Positions 9,032 through 18,118 of a stretch of 64,000 nucleotides of DNA are shown here, in pieces. The translations under genes were made by a program, and so were the position numbers. The notes under the pieces were generated by a model. That model saw only the letters and a list, made by a program, of their open reading frames with translations, ran no database searches and was not told the DNA's origin. The stretch comes from Streptomyces sp. LUP47B (GTDB lineage: Bacteria > Actinomycetota > Actinomycetes > Streptomycetales > Streptomycetaceae): contig NZ_MJAH01000006.1 of the NCBI RefSeq assembly GCF_001746295.1, positions 780,187 to 844,186 of the forward strand, in the 5' to 3' direction. Within the stretch, counting starts at the first letter, position 1, and each line of letters opens with the position of its first letter.

Positions 9032-10060
9032 CTACTCCTGCTTCTTCCTCCGCGTCCCGAACACGATCTCGTCCCAGCTCGGGACCGCCGCTCTGCGGCC
9101 CGGACGGACGCCGTCCGCCTCGGCCTGACGGTCGGTCGCGCCGACGAGGCGGTCGCGGTGGCTGGCCACCGAACGCGGCATGAGGACGTCCGCGTAGGCG
9201 GAACCGGCCGAGGCCGCGGGAGCGGGCGGCTCCTCCACCTCGGGCTCCGGATCGGGAGTCTCCTCGGCGGTCGCCGGCTCGGACGGCCGCTCCGGTACGA
9301 CCATGTCGCCCCGGAAACTCGGTACGGCCTCCAACAGGCTGGTCAGTGAGTCCCGTTCGGCGACCGTCTCCTCGACGGGCTCGGCCGGGGGCAGGCTCGG
9401 CCGGTCGAGGGCACGGTCCAGCGGACGGTCGCGCGGCAGCCGTGCGATACGCGGCACGAACGGAAAGCTGGGCTCCGGCGCGCCGAGGTCCTCGGACTCG
9501 CCGATCAGCGAGCGCGCCTCCTCGTCGACGGCCTGGACGAGCCGCCGGGGCGGGTCGTAGGTCCAGCTCGCCGAGTGGGGTTCGCCCGCGACGCAGTAGA
9601 CCAGCAGCACCTCCCAGGTGCCGTCGTCACGACGCCACGAGTCCCACTGGACGGTGTCCTTCTCGGCACCGCGCAGCAACAGCCGCTCCTGGACGGCCTC
9701 GCCGAGCTGCGGACCGGCGTTCTCGCCGGGCCGGCGGACCGGAGTCTTGCGGGCTCGTTCGGCCATGAAGGCGCGCTCGGCGAGCACAGGGCCCTCGAAG
9801 CGCCGTACACGGTCTACGGGGATACCTGCGAGCTGGGCTACCTCTTCCGCGGTGGCACCTGCGCGTATACGCGCCTGGATGTCGCGGGGACGGAGATGGC
9901 TTTCGACCTCGATCTCGATCTGGCCGAGGCGCGGACGGTCGCCGCGCACCGCTGCGCGCAGCCGCTCGTCGATCGGAAGCGTGTACTCCGTTGAGTCGGC
10001 AGCCTTCAGCACCAGCCGTGTGCCGTCATTCGAGACGGCCACGACACGCAGTTCGGGCAT
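9032..10060 (-). CDS. sepH: Cell division protein SepH (DUF3071)
   Basis: A 342-residue actinobacterial division protein that binds FtsZ and promotes its assembly at sporulation septa. The N-terminal DUF3071 region (about residues 1-170) begins P-E-L-R-V-V-A-V-S and contains a helix-turn-helix near 65-95 (E-E-V-A-Q-L-A-G-I-P-V-D-R-V). The C-terminal half is Pro/Glu-rich and disordered and ends in a conserved motif S-W-D-E-I-V-F-G-T-R-R-K. The ATG at 10060 is preceded by GGGAGGTCCCC, a good ribosome-binding site; the open frame continues further upstream without one. Confidence 0.93.
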   Translation of the reverse strand: MPELRVVAVSNDGTRLVLKAADSTEYTLPIDERLRAAVRGDRPRLGQIEIEVESHLRPRDIQARIRAGATAEEVAQLAGIPVDRVRRFEGPVLAERAFMAERARKTPVRRPGENAGPQLGEAVQERLLLRGAEKDTVQWDSWRRDDGTWEVLLVYCVAGEPHSASWTYDPPRRLVQAVDEEARSLIGESEDLGAPEPSFPFVPRIARLPRDRPLDRALDRPSLPPAEPVEETVAERDSLTSLLEAVPSFRGDMVVPERPSEPATAEETPDPEPEVEEPPAPAASAGSAYADVLMPRSVASHRDRLVGATDRQAEADGVRPGRRAAVPSWDEIVFGTRRKKQE

Positions 10061-10491
10061 GGGGACCTCCCGGGTGGTGCCTGCCGACGTCACGTGCGTC
10101 GCTGCTTCCGCTAGTCGAGTGTGACCTGCCCGGGTGCAGCCTGCCACAACCTTGCCGAGTTGCCCGGCGTGTCGGGCACAGGCCCTGGATCGCCGTTATG
10201 GCACGGTTACTTATTCGCAACGCTGAGTGACCAACTCCGTCACCCTGTGCAACTAGCCCCCTCCCGGCGTCCTTTGAAGGTCACGGACGCCCTGGCGGGA
10301 GACCGTACCCAGGGCTCGCAACAGTACTCCATTTGGGCCACGTGCGTGGATTGGCGCGCCACTCAACTTCGTTCAAGAAACGGCGTCCGGCCGTCCGTCG
10401 AGCGGTTGTCCGGATCTTGGGCGTGGCGTACTTCACGGAATCACCCGAAACGGAACTGCCGGCTTCCCGCATACGTCCGCCGATCATTGCG
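10061..10491. other. Intergenic region upstream of sepH
   Basis: A 431-nt gap between the sepH start and the end of the lactone oxidase gene. No convincing gene is visible on either strand. An AT-richer patch around 10195-10255 probably holds the sepH promoter, but no clear -35/-10 pair could be fixed. Confidence 0.4.
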
Positions 10492-11811
10492 CTACGCCCC
10501 CAACACCCGCCGCAAGTAGTCGTTCTGGAAGCGCCGGTCGGGGTCGAGCCGGTCCCGGAGCGCGGTGAACTCGCCGAAGCGCGGGTAGACACCGGCGAAG
10601 TACTCCGCGTCGCGCGTGTGCACCTTGCCCCAGTGCGGGCGCCCCTCGTGCGCCGTGAAGATCCGCTCGGCGGCCGTGAAGTACGCCTGGTACGGCGTCC
10701 CCTTGACCATGTGGACCGCTATGTACGCGCTGTCGCGGCCCGAGGCGGTGGACAGAGTGATGTCGTCGGCGGGCGCGGTGCGCACCTCCACGGGGAAGCT
10801 GACCCTCAGTCCGGAGCGCTCGATCATCGTCTTCAGCTCGCGCAGTGTCGCAACGACAGCCTCGCGCGGGACGGCGTACTCCATTTCCACGAACCGCACC
10901 CGGCGTGGCGAGGTGAAGACCTTGTACGGGATGTCGGTGTAGGTCCGTGCGGACAGCGCCTTGCTGGAGATCCGTGCGATCGAGGGGATCGTGCCCGGCA
11001 CCGCGCGGCCGACCCACTGGGCCACCTGGAACACGCCGTTGGAGAGGAACTCGTCCTCGATCCAGCCCTGCAGCTGAGGCACCGGCTTCTCGGGGCCCGT
11101 GCTGCGGTTGTTGCGCTTGGTGCTGGTGCTGCCGGTGTGCGGGAACCAGTAGAACTCGAAGTGCTCGTTCTCGGTCCAGAGTTCGTCGAAGGCGCTGGTG
11201 ACCTTGTCGAAGCTCATGGGCTCCTCGCGGGCCGTGAGCAGGAAGACCGGCTCGACGGCGAACGTGATCGCGGTGACGACACCGAGCGCGCCCAGGCCTA
11301 TCCGGGCGGCCGCGAAGACCTCGGGATTCTCCTTCTCGGAGCAGCTGAGGACCGAGCCGTCGGCCGTGACCAGCTCAAGTCCCCTGATCTGGGCGGCGAT
11401 CGAACCGGAGTCGCGGCCGGTGCCGTGGGTGCCGGTACTGGTGGCGCCGGAGACCGTCTGCTCCATGATGTCGCCCATGTTGGTGAGCGACAGGCCCTCG
11501 CGCGCGAGAGCCATGTTGAGCCTCTTGAGCGGCGTACCGGCCTCCACCGTGACGGTCATGGCGTCCCGGTCAATGTTGCGGATGCCGGTCAAGAGTTGAG
11601 GGCGGATCAACACACCGTCGGTCGCGGCGATCGATGTGAAGGAGTGCCCGGTGCCTACGGCCTTCACCTTGAGACCGTCCTCGGCGGCCTTCCGCACGGC
11701 AGCCGCCAGCTCGTCGACCGAGGCGGGCGTGACCTCCCGGGCGGGGCGCGCGGTCACATTGCCGCCCCAGTTACGCCACGTGCCGTTCTTCGCGCTCGCT
11801 GCCGTGCTCAA
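10492..11811 (-). CDS. FAD-linked sugar-1,4-lactone oxidase (D-arabinono/L-gulonolactone oxidase family)
   Basis: A 439-residue VAO-fold flavoenzyme that oxidises an aldonolactone. The N-terminal FAD-binding region has the motifs W-x-N-W-G-G-N, K-A-V-G-T-G-H-S-F and S-T-G-T-H-G-T-G; the C-terminal ALO domain has H-W-G-K-V-H and ends in D-P-D-R-R-F-Q-N-D-Y. The conserved H-W-G-K segment fits ALO-type catalysis. I choose the TTG at 11811 because GGGGAGG lies 6 nt upstream and the protein then begins just before the conserved W-R-N-W-G; the longer frame to 11922 lacks a ribosome-binding site. The start lies inside the 3' end of the MFS gene (41-nt overlap), implying coupling. Confidence 0.85.
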   Translation of the reverse strand: MSTAASAKNGTWRNWGGNVTARPAREVTPASVDELAAAVRKAAEDGLKVKAVGTGHSFTSIAATDGVLIRPQLLTGIRNIDRDAMTVTVEAGTPLKRLNMALAREGLSLTNMGDIMEQTVSGATSTGTHGTGRDSGSIAAQIRGLELVTADGSVLSCSEKENPEVFAAARIGLGALGVVTAITFAVEPVFLLTAREEPMSFDKVTSAFDELWTENEHFEFYWFPHTGSTSTKRNNRSTGPEKPVPQLQGWIEDEFLSNGVFQVAQWVGRAVPGTIPSIARISSKALSARTYTDIPYKVFTSPRRVRFVEMEYAVPREAVVATLRELKTMIERSGLRVSFPVEVRTAPADDITLSTASGRDSAYIAVHMVKGTPYQAYFTAAERIFTAHEGRPHWGKVHTRDAEYFAGVYPRFGEFTALRDRLDPDRRFQNDYLRRVLGA

Positions 11812-13009
11812 CGCTGCCTCCCCGACGTGGAGCCGGCCTGCTGAGCCGGCGGTACCCGAGGAAACCGACCGCGACCGCGACGGCCCCGGACACCGCCGGA
11901 ACCCCGTACCCGGCGCGCGCACCGGCCGCGTCGATCACCCAGCCGGCCACGGAGGAGCCGAGCGCGACCCCGACCGCGAGCCCGGTACTGATCCAGGTCA
12001 TCCCCTCGGTCAGCTGCGCGCGTGGTACGTGCTGCTCGATCAGGGACATCGTCGTGATCATCGTGGGAGCGATGGACAGGCCCGAAACGAACAACGCCAC
12101 GGCCAGAAACGGCAAGTTTCCGACCAGTAGGAGGGGGATCATACTCACGGCCATGGCGCATATGCCCAGCAGCCAGCGAGGTTCGGGCCGTCCCCCGAAG
12201 TGCAGCAGCCCGAACACGAGGCCCGCGAGGCAGGACCCCGCCGCGTAGAGGGCGAGCACGAGGCTCGCGGCGCCCTTGTGGCCCTGCTCGTCGGCGAAGG
12301 CCACGGTGACCACGTCCACCGCCCCGAAGATCGCCCCGGTCGCCACGAAGGTGGCCACCAGGACCTGCAGACCCGGCGCGCGCAGTGCCGTACGGCCGCC
12401 GTCGTGCTCGCGCGGGTGCGGGGCCGGTTCGGTGGCCCGCTGCGTGGTCAGCCAGAACACACCGACCGCCAGGAAGCAGGCGGCCAGCAGCGGACCCGCC
12501 TCCGGGAACCAGGCCGTGGACAGCCCGATGGAGATGATCGGCCCGAAGATGAAGCAGACCTCGTCGACGACGGACTCGAAGGAGTACGCGGTGTGCAGCT
12601 GCGGGGTGCCGCGGTACACGGCCGCCCACCGCGCGCGGATCATCGCGCCGAGACTCGGCACCGAGCCGATGCCGACGGCGCACACGAACAGCACCCAGTC
12701 CGGCCAGCGGAAATGCGCTGCGAGCAGCATCCCGGCGGACGCCACCAGCGCGACAAGCGTCGCCGGGCGCAGCACCCGCCGCTGGCCGTGCAGGTCCACC
12801 AGCCGGGATACCTGAGGGCCGATCGCCGCGGCGGCCAGCGCGATGGTCGCCGACAGCGAGCCCGCGAGGCCGTACCTGCCGGTGAGCTGGGAGATCATCG
12901 TGACCACGCCGATGCCCATCATCGACAGCGGCATCCGGCCGACGAAGCCCGCGGCGGAGAAACCCTTGGAGCCGGGGGCGGCGAACAGGGCGCGGTAAGG
13001 GCTGGGCAC
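11771..13009 (-). CDS. Major facilitator superfamily transporter
   Basis: A 412-residue integral membrane protein with about 12 hydrophobic segments in two halves, separated by a charged loop rich in H-P-R-E-H-D-G-G near the middle. Short cytoplasmic motifs such as S-R-L-V-D-L-H-G-Q-R-R resemble the MFS motif A. The substrate is unknown. GTG at 13009 with GGAG 7 nt upstream gives a protein starting P-S-P-Y-R-A-L-F, usual for this family. The overlap with the downstream lactone oxidase gene suggests one transcript. Confidence 0.85.
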   Translation of the reverse strand: MPSPYRALFAAPGSKGFSAAGFVGRMPLSMMGIGVVTMISQLTGRYGLAGSLSATIALAAAAIGPQVSRLVDLHGQRRVLRPATLVALVASAGMLLAAHFRWPDWVLFVCAVGIGSVPSLGAMIRARWAAVYRGTPQLHTAYSFESVVDEVCFIFGPIISIGLSTAWFPEAGPLLAACFLAVGVFWLTTQRATEPAPHPREHDGGRTALRAPGLQVLVATFVATGAIFGAVDVVTVAFADEQGHKGAASLVLALYAAGSCLAGLVFGLLHFGGRPEPRWLLGICAMAVSMIPLLLVGNLPFLAVALFVSGLSIAPTMITTMSLIEQHVPRAQLTEGMTWISTGLAVGVALGSSVAGWVIDAAGARAGYGVPAVSGAVAVAVGFLGYRRLSRPAPRRGGSVEHGSEREERHVA

Positions 13010-13165
13010 AAGGTCTCCGGTCGGCCGGCGAGCGGCGGCTCGTGTGGCGGTAAGGCGCGAATACGCCTCATACAGCTTACGGGTGGGGGACCCCGACGCA
13101 CCCGGCCGGACGGCCGGGAACCCGGTGGGCCACCCCGCCGTTTCCCGGCTGTCAGTACCGGATGA

Positions 13166-13171
13166 CAGGAT
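13166..13171 (+). promoter_or_regulatory. -10 element, leaderless promoter of hemH
   Basis: CAGGAT lies 6 nt before the hemH ATG at 13178, with no ribosome-binding site. Confidence 0.5.
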
Positions 13172-13177
13172 CGACCC

Positions 13178-14305
13178 ATGCGAGACGTGCTCGACGCCAC
13201 CCCCTACGACGCCCTGCTCCTGCTCTCGTTCGGAGGCCCCGAGGGCCCCGACGACGTGGTCCCGTTCCTGGAGAACGTGACGCGCGGGCGTGGCATCCCC
13301 AAGGAACGCCTGAAGGAAGTCGGCCGGCACTACTTCCTGTTCGGCGGGGTCAGCCCCATCAACGACCAGAACCGCGCCCTGCTGGACGCCCTGCGCAAGG
13401 ACTTCGCGGAGCACGGGCTGGGCCTGCCGATCTACTGGGGCAACCGCAACTGGGCGCCCTACCTCACCGACACCCTGCGCGAGATGATCGCCGACGGCCA
13501 CCGCCGCATCCTGGTCCTCGCCACCAGTGCCTACGCCTCCTACTCGGGCTGCCGCCAGTACCGCGAGAACCTCGCCGAGTCGCTGGCGGCCCTTGAGGCC
13601 GAAGGCCTGGAGCTGCCGAAGGTCGACAAGCTGCGGCACTACTTCAACCACCCCGGTTTCGTGGCGCCCATGGTCGACGGGGTGATCGAGTCGCTCGCCG
13701 AGCTCCCCGAGGACGTCCGCGACGGCGCCCACATCGCCTTCTCGACCCACTCGATCCCGAACGCGTCCGCGGACACCTCCGGCCCGGTCGAGGGCCATGG
13801 CGAGGGCGGCGCGTACGTCGCTCAGCACTTGGAGGTCGCCCGGCTGATCGCGGACGCCGTCCGTGAGCGCACCGGCGTCGACCACCCCTGGCAGCTCGTC
13901 TACCAGTCGCGCTCCGGTGCCCCGCACATCCCGTGGCTGGAGCCCGACATCTGCGACCACCTGGAGGAGCGCCACGCATCCGGCGTCCCGGCCGTGGTGA
14001 TCGCCCCCATCGGCTTCGTCTCCGACCACATGGAGGTCCTCTACGACCTCGACACGGAGGCGAAGGCCAAGGCCGAGGAGCTGGGCCTGCCGATGCGCCG
14101 CTCGGCGACCGTCGGCGACGACCCGCGGTTCGCCGCCGCGATCCGTGACCTGGTCCTGGAGCGGGCCGGGGTGGAGCGCGGGCAGGAGGTCACGCCCTGC
14201 GCCCTCGGCGCGCTCGGGGCGAGCCACAACGTCTGTCCGGTCGGCTGCTGCCCGGCCCGTGCCGCCAAGCCCGCAGCTGCGGGCGTCGACAGCCCGTACG
14301 CGTGA
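13178..14305 (+). CDS. hemH: Ferrochelatase, actinobacterial coproporphyrin type
   Basis: A 375-residue enzyme that inserts Fe2+ into the porphyrin; in Actinobacteria the substrate is coproporphyrin III of the coproporphyrin-dependent haem pathway (CpfC). The fold start [11 protein letters not shown], the F-S-T-H-S-I-P motif with metal-ligand His191, and the G-F-V-S-D-H-M-E-V motif with the catalytic Glu are all present. Cys125 in S-Y-S-G-C-R-Q-Y and the C-terminal C-P-V-G-C-C cluster match the [2Fe-2S] ligands of actinobacterial ferrochelatases. The start follows a leaderless -10 element. suhB begins 8 nt after the stop. Confidence 0.95.
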   Translation: MRDVLDATPYDALLLLSFGGPEGPDDVVPFLENVTRGRGIPKERLKEVGRHYFLFGGVSPINDQNRALLDALRKDFAEHGLGLPIYWGNRNWAPYLTDTLREMIADGHRRILVLATSAYASYSGCRQYRENLAESLAALEAEGLELPKVDKLRHYFNHPGFVAPMVDGVIESLAELPEDVRDGAHIAFSTHSIPNASADTSGPVEGHGEGGAYVAQHLEVARLIADAVRERTGVDHPWQLVYQSRSGAPHIPWLEPDICDHLEERHASGVPAVVIAPIGFVSDHMEVLYDLDTEAKAKAEELGLPMRRSATVGDDPRFAAAIRDLVLERAGVERGQEVTPCALGALGASHNVCPVGCCPARAAKPAAAGVDSPYA

Positions 14306-14313
14306 GGAGCGCC

Positions 14314-15129
14314 GTGACCGACCCCCTGCACGCGGAACTGCTTCGGCTGGCCCAGGAGGCGGCCCGTCGCGCCGGCGCCCTGCTGCGGGACGGCCGCCCG
14401 GCCGACCTCGCGGTCGCCAGGACCAAGTCCAGTCCCATCGACGTGGTGACCGAGATGGACATCGCGGCGGAGAAGCTGATCACGGACCTGATCTCCGAGC
14501 ACCGTCCGGACGACGGCTTCCTCGGTGAGGAGGGCGCCTCCACCGAGGGCACGAGCGGGATCCGCTGGGTGATCGACCCGCTCGACGGGACGGTCAACTA
14601 CCTCTACGGGCTGCCGACTTGGTCCGTCTCCATCGCGGCCGAGCAGGACGGCGAGACCGTCGTGGGAGTCGTCGACGCTCCGATGCGCGGCGAGACGTAC
14701 CACGCGGTCCGGGGCGAGGGCGCCTGGGCAACGGGTGCGTGGGAGGGCGAGCGCAGGCTGACGTGCCGCCCGGCGCCGCCCCTGGAACAGGCCCTGGTGT
14801 CGACGGGCTTCAACTACGTCACCGAGGTCCGTACCCATCAGGCCGAGGTGGCCCGGAAGCTGATCCCCCTGCTCCGTGACATCCGCCGCGGCGGCTCGGC
14901 GGCGGTCGACCTGTGCGATCTCGCCGCAGGCCGCCTGGACGGCTACTACGAGCGAGGCCTGAACGCCTGGGACTACGGGGCCGGTGACCTCGTCGCCCGG
15001 GAAGCGGGCGCCCTGACCGGCGGGCGCCCCGGAGAACGCCCGAACCCCAGCCTCACCGTCGCCGGCGCCCCCGGGGTCTTCGAGCCCCTCCAGGAGCTCC
15101 TGGAGGCCTTCGGCGCCTGGCACGACTGA
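14314..15129 (+). CDS. suhB: Inositol monophosphatase family protein
   Basis: A 271-residue Mg2+-dependent phosphatase that hydrolyses inositol-1-phosphate or a related sugar phosphate. Metal-binding motifs are present in order: D-x-V-T-E-M-D, G-E-E-G, W-V-I-D-P-L-D-G-T-V-N-Y and N-A-W-D-Y-G-A-G-D. The GTG at 14314 has GAGGAG 4 nt upstream; a GTG at 14302 overlaps the hemH stop and is less likely. The two genes are almost certainly co-transcribed and end at the strong hairpin at 15178. Confidence 0.9.
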   Translation: MTDPLHAELLRLAQEAARRAGALLRDGRPADLAVARTKSSPIDVVTEMDIAAEKLITDLISEHRPDDGFLGEEGASTEGTSGIRWVIDPLDGTVNYLYGLPTWSVSIAAEQDGETVVGVVDAPMRGETYHAVRGEGAWATGAWEGERRLTCRPAPPLEQALVSTGFNYVTEVRTHQAEVARKLIPLLRDIRRGGSAAVDLCDLAAGRLDGYYERGLNAWDYGAGDLVAREAGALTGGRPGERPNPSLTVAGAPGVFEPLQELLEAFGAWHD

Positions 15130-15177
15130 CGGACCGACTCCGGACGAACACGAGGTGAACGCGTCCGGACCGAGACG

Positions 15178-15216
15178 CAGCGGACCCCCGGCGCTGGATT
15201 CGCCGGGGGTCCGCTG
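15178..15216. terminator. Strong bidirectional terminator hairpin
   Basis: A perfect 16-bp GC-rich stem (15178-15193 with 15201-15216) closes a 7-nt loop. It separates the converging suhB and the small gene at 15241. Confidence 0.85.
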
Positions 15217-15240
15217 TCGTGCCGCGAAGCCGATCAGACG

Positions 15241-15405
15241 CTAGGCGCTGACCTCCACACCGTGTTCGGCGGCCAGGCGGCGCAGGTCGTCGAGCTCGCC
15301 CTGCTCCACCTCGACGAGGAAGTCGTCGCCCTCGTTGCGAGCCCGTGTCAGATCGGTCTCGGTCGCCCTTATGCGCTGCAGAAGTCCTGCGGTGAATGCG
15401 TCCAT
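15241..15405 (-). CDS. Small conserved hypothetical protein (54 aa)
   Basis: A 54-residue charged protein that starts M-D-A-F-T-A-G-L-L-Q-R-I and appears fully helical, with a heptad-like pattern of Leu/Ile suggesting a coiled coil. There is no signal peptide. GAGGGGG lies a few bases upstream of the ATG at 15405. The function is unknown. It lies on the opposite strand to cutRS and may share that promoter region. Confidence 0.65.
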   Translation of the reverse strand: MDAFTAGLLQRIRATETDLTRARNEGDDFLVEVEQGELDDLRRLAAEHGVEVSA

Positions 15406-15818
15406 GCTGCGCCCCCTCGTCCTGGGTCGTGGGTCGGTGGCACGGGGGTGTGCCGTTCGGAAGGGGCGATCACGTCTCCTGTGGGTGCCCAGCGCTGCCC
15501 TGCCGGGCGGCGACGGTGCCGGACACCCACGCCCGCTCTGCGGAAGCGGATCGCGTCGTGCCGCATGGTGGTACGGCACATGCAGAGCGTGATCGCGGGG
15601 TGTAAAGCCGTCCTCCCCCCGCTCCTTCCGACGGAAACCTCAACCGCGCGAGAAAATCCCGCATTCCCGCTCTCACACCCGTCTTTCAGCTGCCGCTCAC
15701 CCGCCTTACAGCCGACTTATGGCCGAAAAGGGCAGGATGGAGGCCAACACTCACCCGGCCCCCTGCCCGCGCGTGCCCGAAGCGCGCTACGCGGGTGGAC
15801 ACAGGAAGGACAAGCGAC
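15406..15818. other. Intergenic region upstream of cutR
   Basis: A 413-nt gap between divergent genes. No supported gene. It should contain the promoters for the 54-residue gene and for cutRS; around 15610-15720 the GC content falls, and GGAAGGA at 15804-15810 is the cutR ribosome-binding site. Confidence 0.4.
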
Positions 15819-16472
15819 GTGCGCGTACTCGTCGTCGAGGACGAGCAACTGCTCGCCGATGCGGTGGCCACCGGACTGCGCCGGGAGGCCATGGCCGTCG
15901 ACGTCGTGTACGACGGTGCGGCCGCCCTGGAACGCATCGGAGTCAACGACTACGACGTGGTGGTCCTCGACCGCGACCTCCCTCTCGTCCACGGCGACGA
16001 CGTCTGCCGCAAGATCGTCGAACTCGGCATGCCCACGCGCGTGCTGATGCTCACGGCGTCCGGCGACGTCAGCGACCGCGTCGAGGGCCTGGAGATCGGC
16101 GCCGACGACTATCTGCCCAAGCCGTTCGCGTTCAGCGAGCTGACGGCACGCGTGCGTGCCCTCGGCCGGCGCACCAGCGTGCCGCTCCCGCCGGTCCTGG
16201 AGCGCGCCGGGATCAAGCTCGACCCCAACCGCCGCGAGGTCTTCCGCGACGGCAAGGAGGTCCAGCTCGCCCCCAAGGAGTTCGCCGTCCTGGAGGTGCT
16301 GATGCGCTCCGAGGGCGCCGTCGTCTCCGCGGAGCAGCTCCTGGAGAAGGCCTGGGACGAGAACACCGACCCCTTCACCAACGTGGTGCGGGTGACCGTC
16401 ATGACGCTGCGCCGCAAGCTGGGTGAACCCGCAGTGATCGTCACCGTCCCCGGCTCCGGCTACCGGATCTGA
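15819..16472 (+). CDS. cutR: Two-component response regulator CutR
   Basis: A 217-residue OmpR-family regulator. The receiver domain (residues 1-115) has the acidic pair E-D-E at 8-10, phosphorylatable Asp in V-V-L-D-R-D-L, and conserved Thr and Lys in L-T-A-S and P-K-P-F. The DNA-binding winged helix covers about 125-215. CutRS of Streptomyces represses antibiotic production and is linked to extracellular protein quality control. GTG at 15819 follows GGAAGGA by 8 nt. cutS follows after 6 nt. Confidence 0.92.
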   Translation: MRVLVVEDEQLLADAVATGLRREAMAVDVVYDGAAALERIGVNDYDVVVLDRDLPLVHGDDVCRKIVELGMPTRVLMLTASGDVSDRVEGLEIGADDYLPKPFAFSELTARVRALGRRTSVPLPPVLERAGIKLDPNRREVFRDGKEVQLAPKEFAVLEVLMRSEGAVVSAEQLLEKAWDENTDPFTNVVRVTVMTLRRKLGEPAVIVTVPGSGYRI

Positions 16473-16478
16473 TAGCCC

Positions 16479-17714
16479 GTGGCCTCGACTCCCGCTCCTC
16501 CCCAGGCCCCTCCGAAGCCCACCTGGGACCCCAGGCGGCCGGCACCGCCGCTGCCGTGGCTGCGCCCGACCATCCGCATAAGGCTCACGCTGCTGTACGG
16601 CGGCATGTTCCTGATCGCCGGCATCCTGCTGCTGTCGATCATCTACCTGCTGGCCGCCCAGGCGCTGAATGTGGGCAGCGAGCTGCCCTTCAAGATCACC
16701 GAGGGCAGACTCGCCAGCACGACGTGCGATCTGCCCTCCACCGCCCAGTCCGACGTCATGAACAAGGCGATGGCCGACTGCGTCAATGTGCAGCGCCAGC
16801 ACGCCCTGGACAACCTCCTCAGCCGCTCGCTGCTGGCCCTGCTCGGCCTCGCGATCATCGCCTTCGCCTTCGGTTACGCCATGGCGGGACGCGTCCTGTC
16901 GCCCCTCGGCCGGATCCTGCGCACCGCGCGCTCGGTGGCCGGCTCCGACCTCTCCCGCCGTATCGAGCTGGACGGCCCGGACGACGAGATCAAGGAACTG
17001 GCCGACACCTTCGACGACATGCTGGAGCGCCTGGAGCGGGCCTTCACGGCCCAGCAGCGCTTCGTCGGCAACGCCTCGCACGAACTGCGGACACCGCTGG
17101 CGATCAACCGCACGCTCCTGGAAGTGCATCTGTCGGATCCGGGGGCGCCAGTGGAGCTGCAACAGTTGGGCAAGACGCTGCTGGCCACCAATGAGCGCAG
17201 TGAACAGCTCGTGGAGGGTCTGCTGCTGCTCGCCCGCAGCGACAACCAGATCGTCGAGCGCAAGCCCGTGGACCTCGCCGAGGTCGCCGAGCAGGCGGTC
17301 GACCAGGTCCACGGCGAGGCGGAGGCCAAGGGCGTGGCGATCCGCGGCGACCGGATGACGGCAGTGGTGCAGGGCAACGGCGTCCTCCTTGAGCGGATCG
17401 CCCTGAACCTGGTGCAGAACGCCGTGCGCTACAACGTGCCCGAGGACGGCTGGGTCGAGGTGACCACGGAGATCCAGCACGGCCAAGCGGTGCTCACGGT
17501 GTCCAACACGGGCCCCGTCGTGCCGGCGTACGAGGTCGACAACCTCTTCGAGCCCTTCAAGCGGCTGCGGGGCGCCGACCGCACCGGCAGCGACAAGGGC
17601 GTCGGGCTCGGTCTGTCCATCGTGCGGTCCGTGGCGCGGGCGCATGGCGGGCACATCACCGCTCAGCCGCGCGAAGGGGGTGGGCTCGTGATGCGAGTCA
17701 CCCTTCCGGTCTGA
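16479..17714 (+). CDS. cutS: Sensor histidine kinase CutS
   Basis: A 411-residue membrane kinase partnering CutR. Transmembrane helix 1 is at about residues 37-60, an extracytoplasmic sensor loop at about 61-112, helix 2 at about 113-133, then HAMP (about 135-190), HisKA with N-A-S-H-E-L-R-T-P, and HATPase_c with N-A-V-R-Y-N and G-V-G-L-G-L-S-I-V. The sensor loop contains exactly two cysteines, Cys83 and Cys101, the pair proposed to report disulfide status outside the cell. GTG start 6 nt after the cutR stop. Confidence 0.92.
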   Translation: MASTPAPPQAPPKPTWDPRRPAPPLPWLRPTIRIRLTLLYGGMFLIAGILLLSIIYLLAAQALNVGSELPFKITEGRLASTTCDLPSTAQSDVMNKAMADCVNVQRQHALDNLLSRSLLALLGLAIIAFAFGYAMAGRVLSPLGRILRTARSVAGSDLSRRIELDGPDDEIKELADTFDDMLERLERAFTAQQRFVGNASHELRTPLAINRTLLEVHLSDPGAPVELQQLGKTLLATNERSEQLVEGLLLLARSDNQIVERKPVDLAEVAEQAVDQVHGEAEAKGVAIRGDRMTAVVQGNGVLLERIALNLVQNAVRYNVPEDGWVEVTTEIQHGQAVLTVSNTGPVVPAYEVDNLFEPFKRLRGADRTGSDKGVGLGLSIVRSVARAHGGHITAQPREGGGLVMRVTLPV

Positions 17715-18118
17715 GACCATGGCCCCCGCACTGAGACCGATACACAGGGATGTTCGCTTTGCGCGGAATTTTCTGGGCACCCGAGGGGCTACCCCATGTG
17801 TGATCGATCACAAGGAAGGTTTTCCCGCCATCTACTCTCCGTGATCATGCACCCTGTCGGAAAGCCGGGAAAATCCGGGTTTTCAGGGGTCCTGATCACG
17901 GGAAGTACACGGTGAGACGCCTTTGAAGTGCGGGATTCGGACCGTGTACGGTCCCGATCGCCATCCAACCCGATCACTCAAGAGGAGTCCGGTTGGGTGT
18001 CGATTGAGTAACAGACCTTGATGTGAGGCAAAATCTCCGCCTCAGGTCGGGCACAAGTCCGGCCTCTCACGCGTTACGTGCGCTGAGACACCGCAGACAC
18101 CCAGAGGGGGAGAGCGAC
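17715..18118. other. 404-nt intergenic region with regulatory sequence
   Basis: No supported gene. The stretch is AT-richer than its surroundings and holds several TGATC-containing motifs (17801, 17842, 17891), one of them a perfect palindrome. TTGAGT near 18005 and CAAAAT near 18029 may form the promoter of the DUF4193 gene, although the spacing is long. A 62-codon minus-strand frame at 17789-17977 is not convincing. Confidence 0.5.
17799..17812. promoter_or_regulatory. Perfect 14-bp palindrome, Crp/Fnr-like operator
   Basis: TGTGATCGATCACA is its own reverse complement. It resembles the GTG-N6-xNCAC site bound by Streptomyces Crp. It lies about 300 nt upstream of the DUF4193 gene and 85 nt after cutS. 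Confidence 0.45.

Noticed and set aside
17789-17977. 62-codon minus-strand frame in the cutS-DUF4193 gap
   Set aside because: No ribosome-binding site, unusual composition, and it overlaps the regulatory palindrome region.
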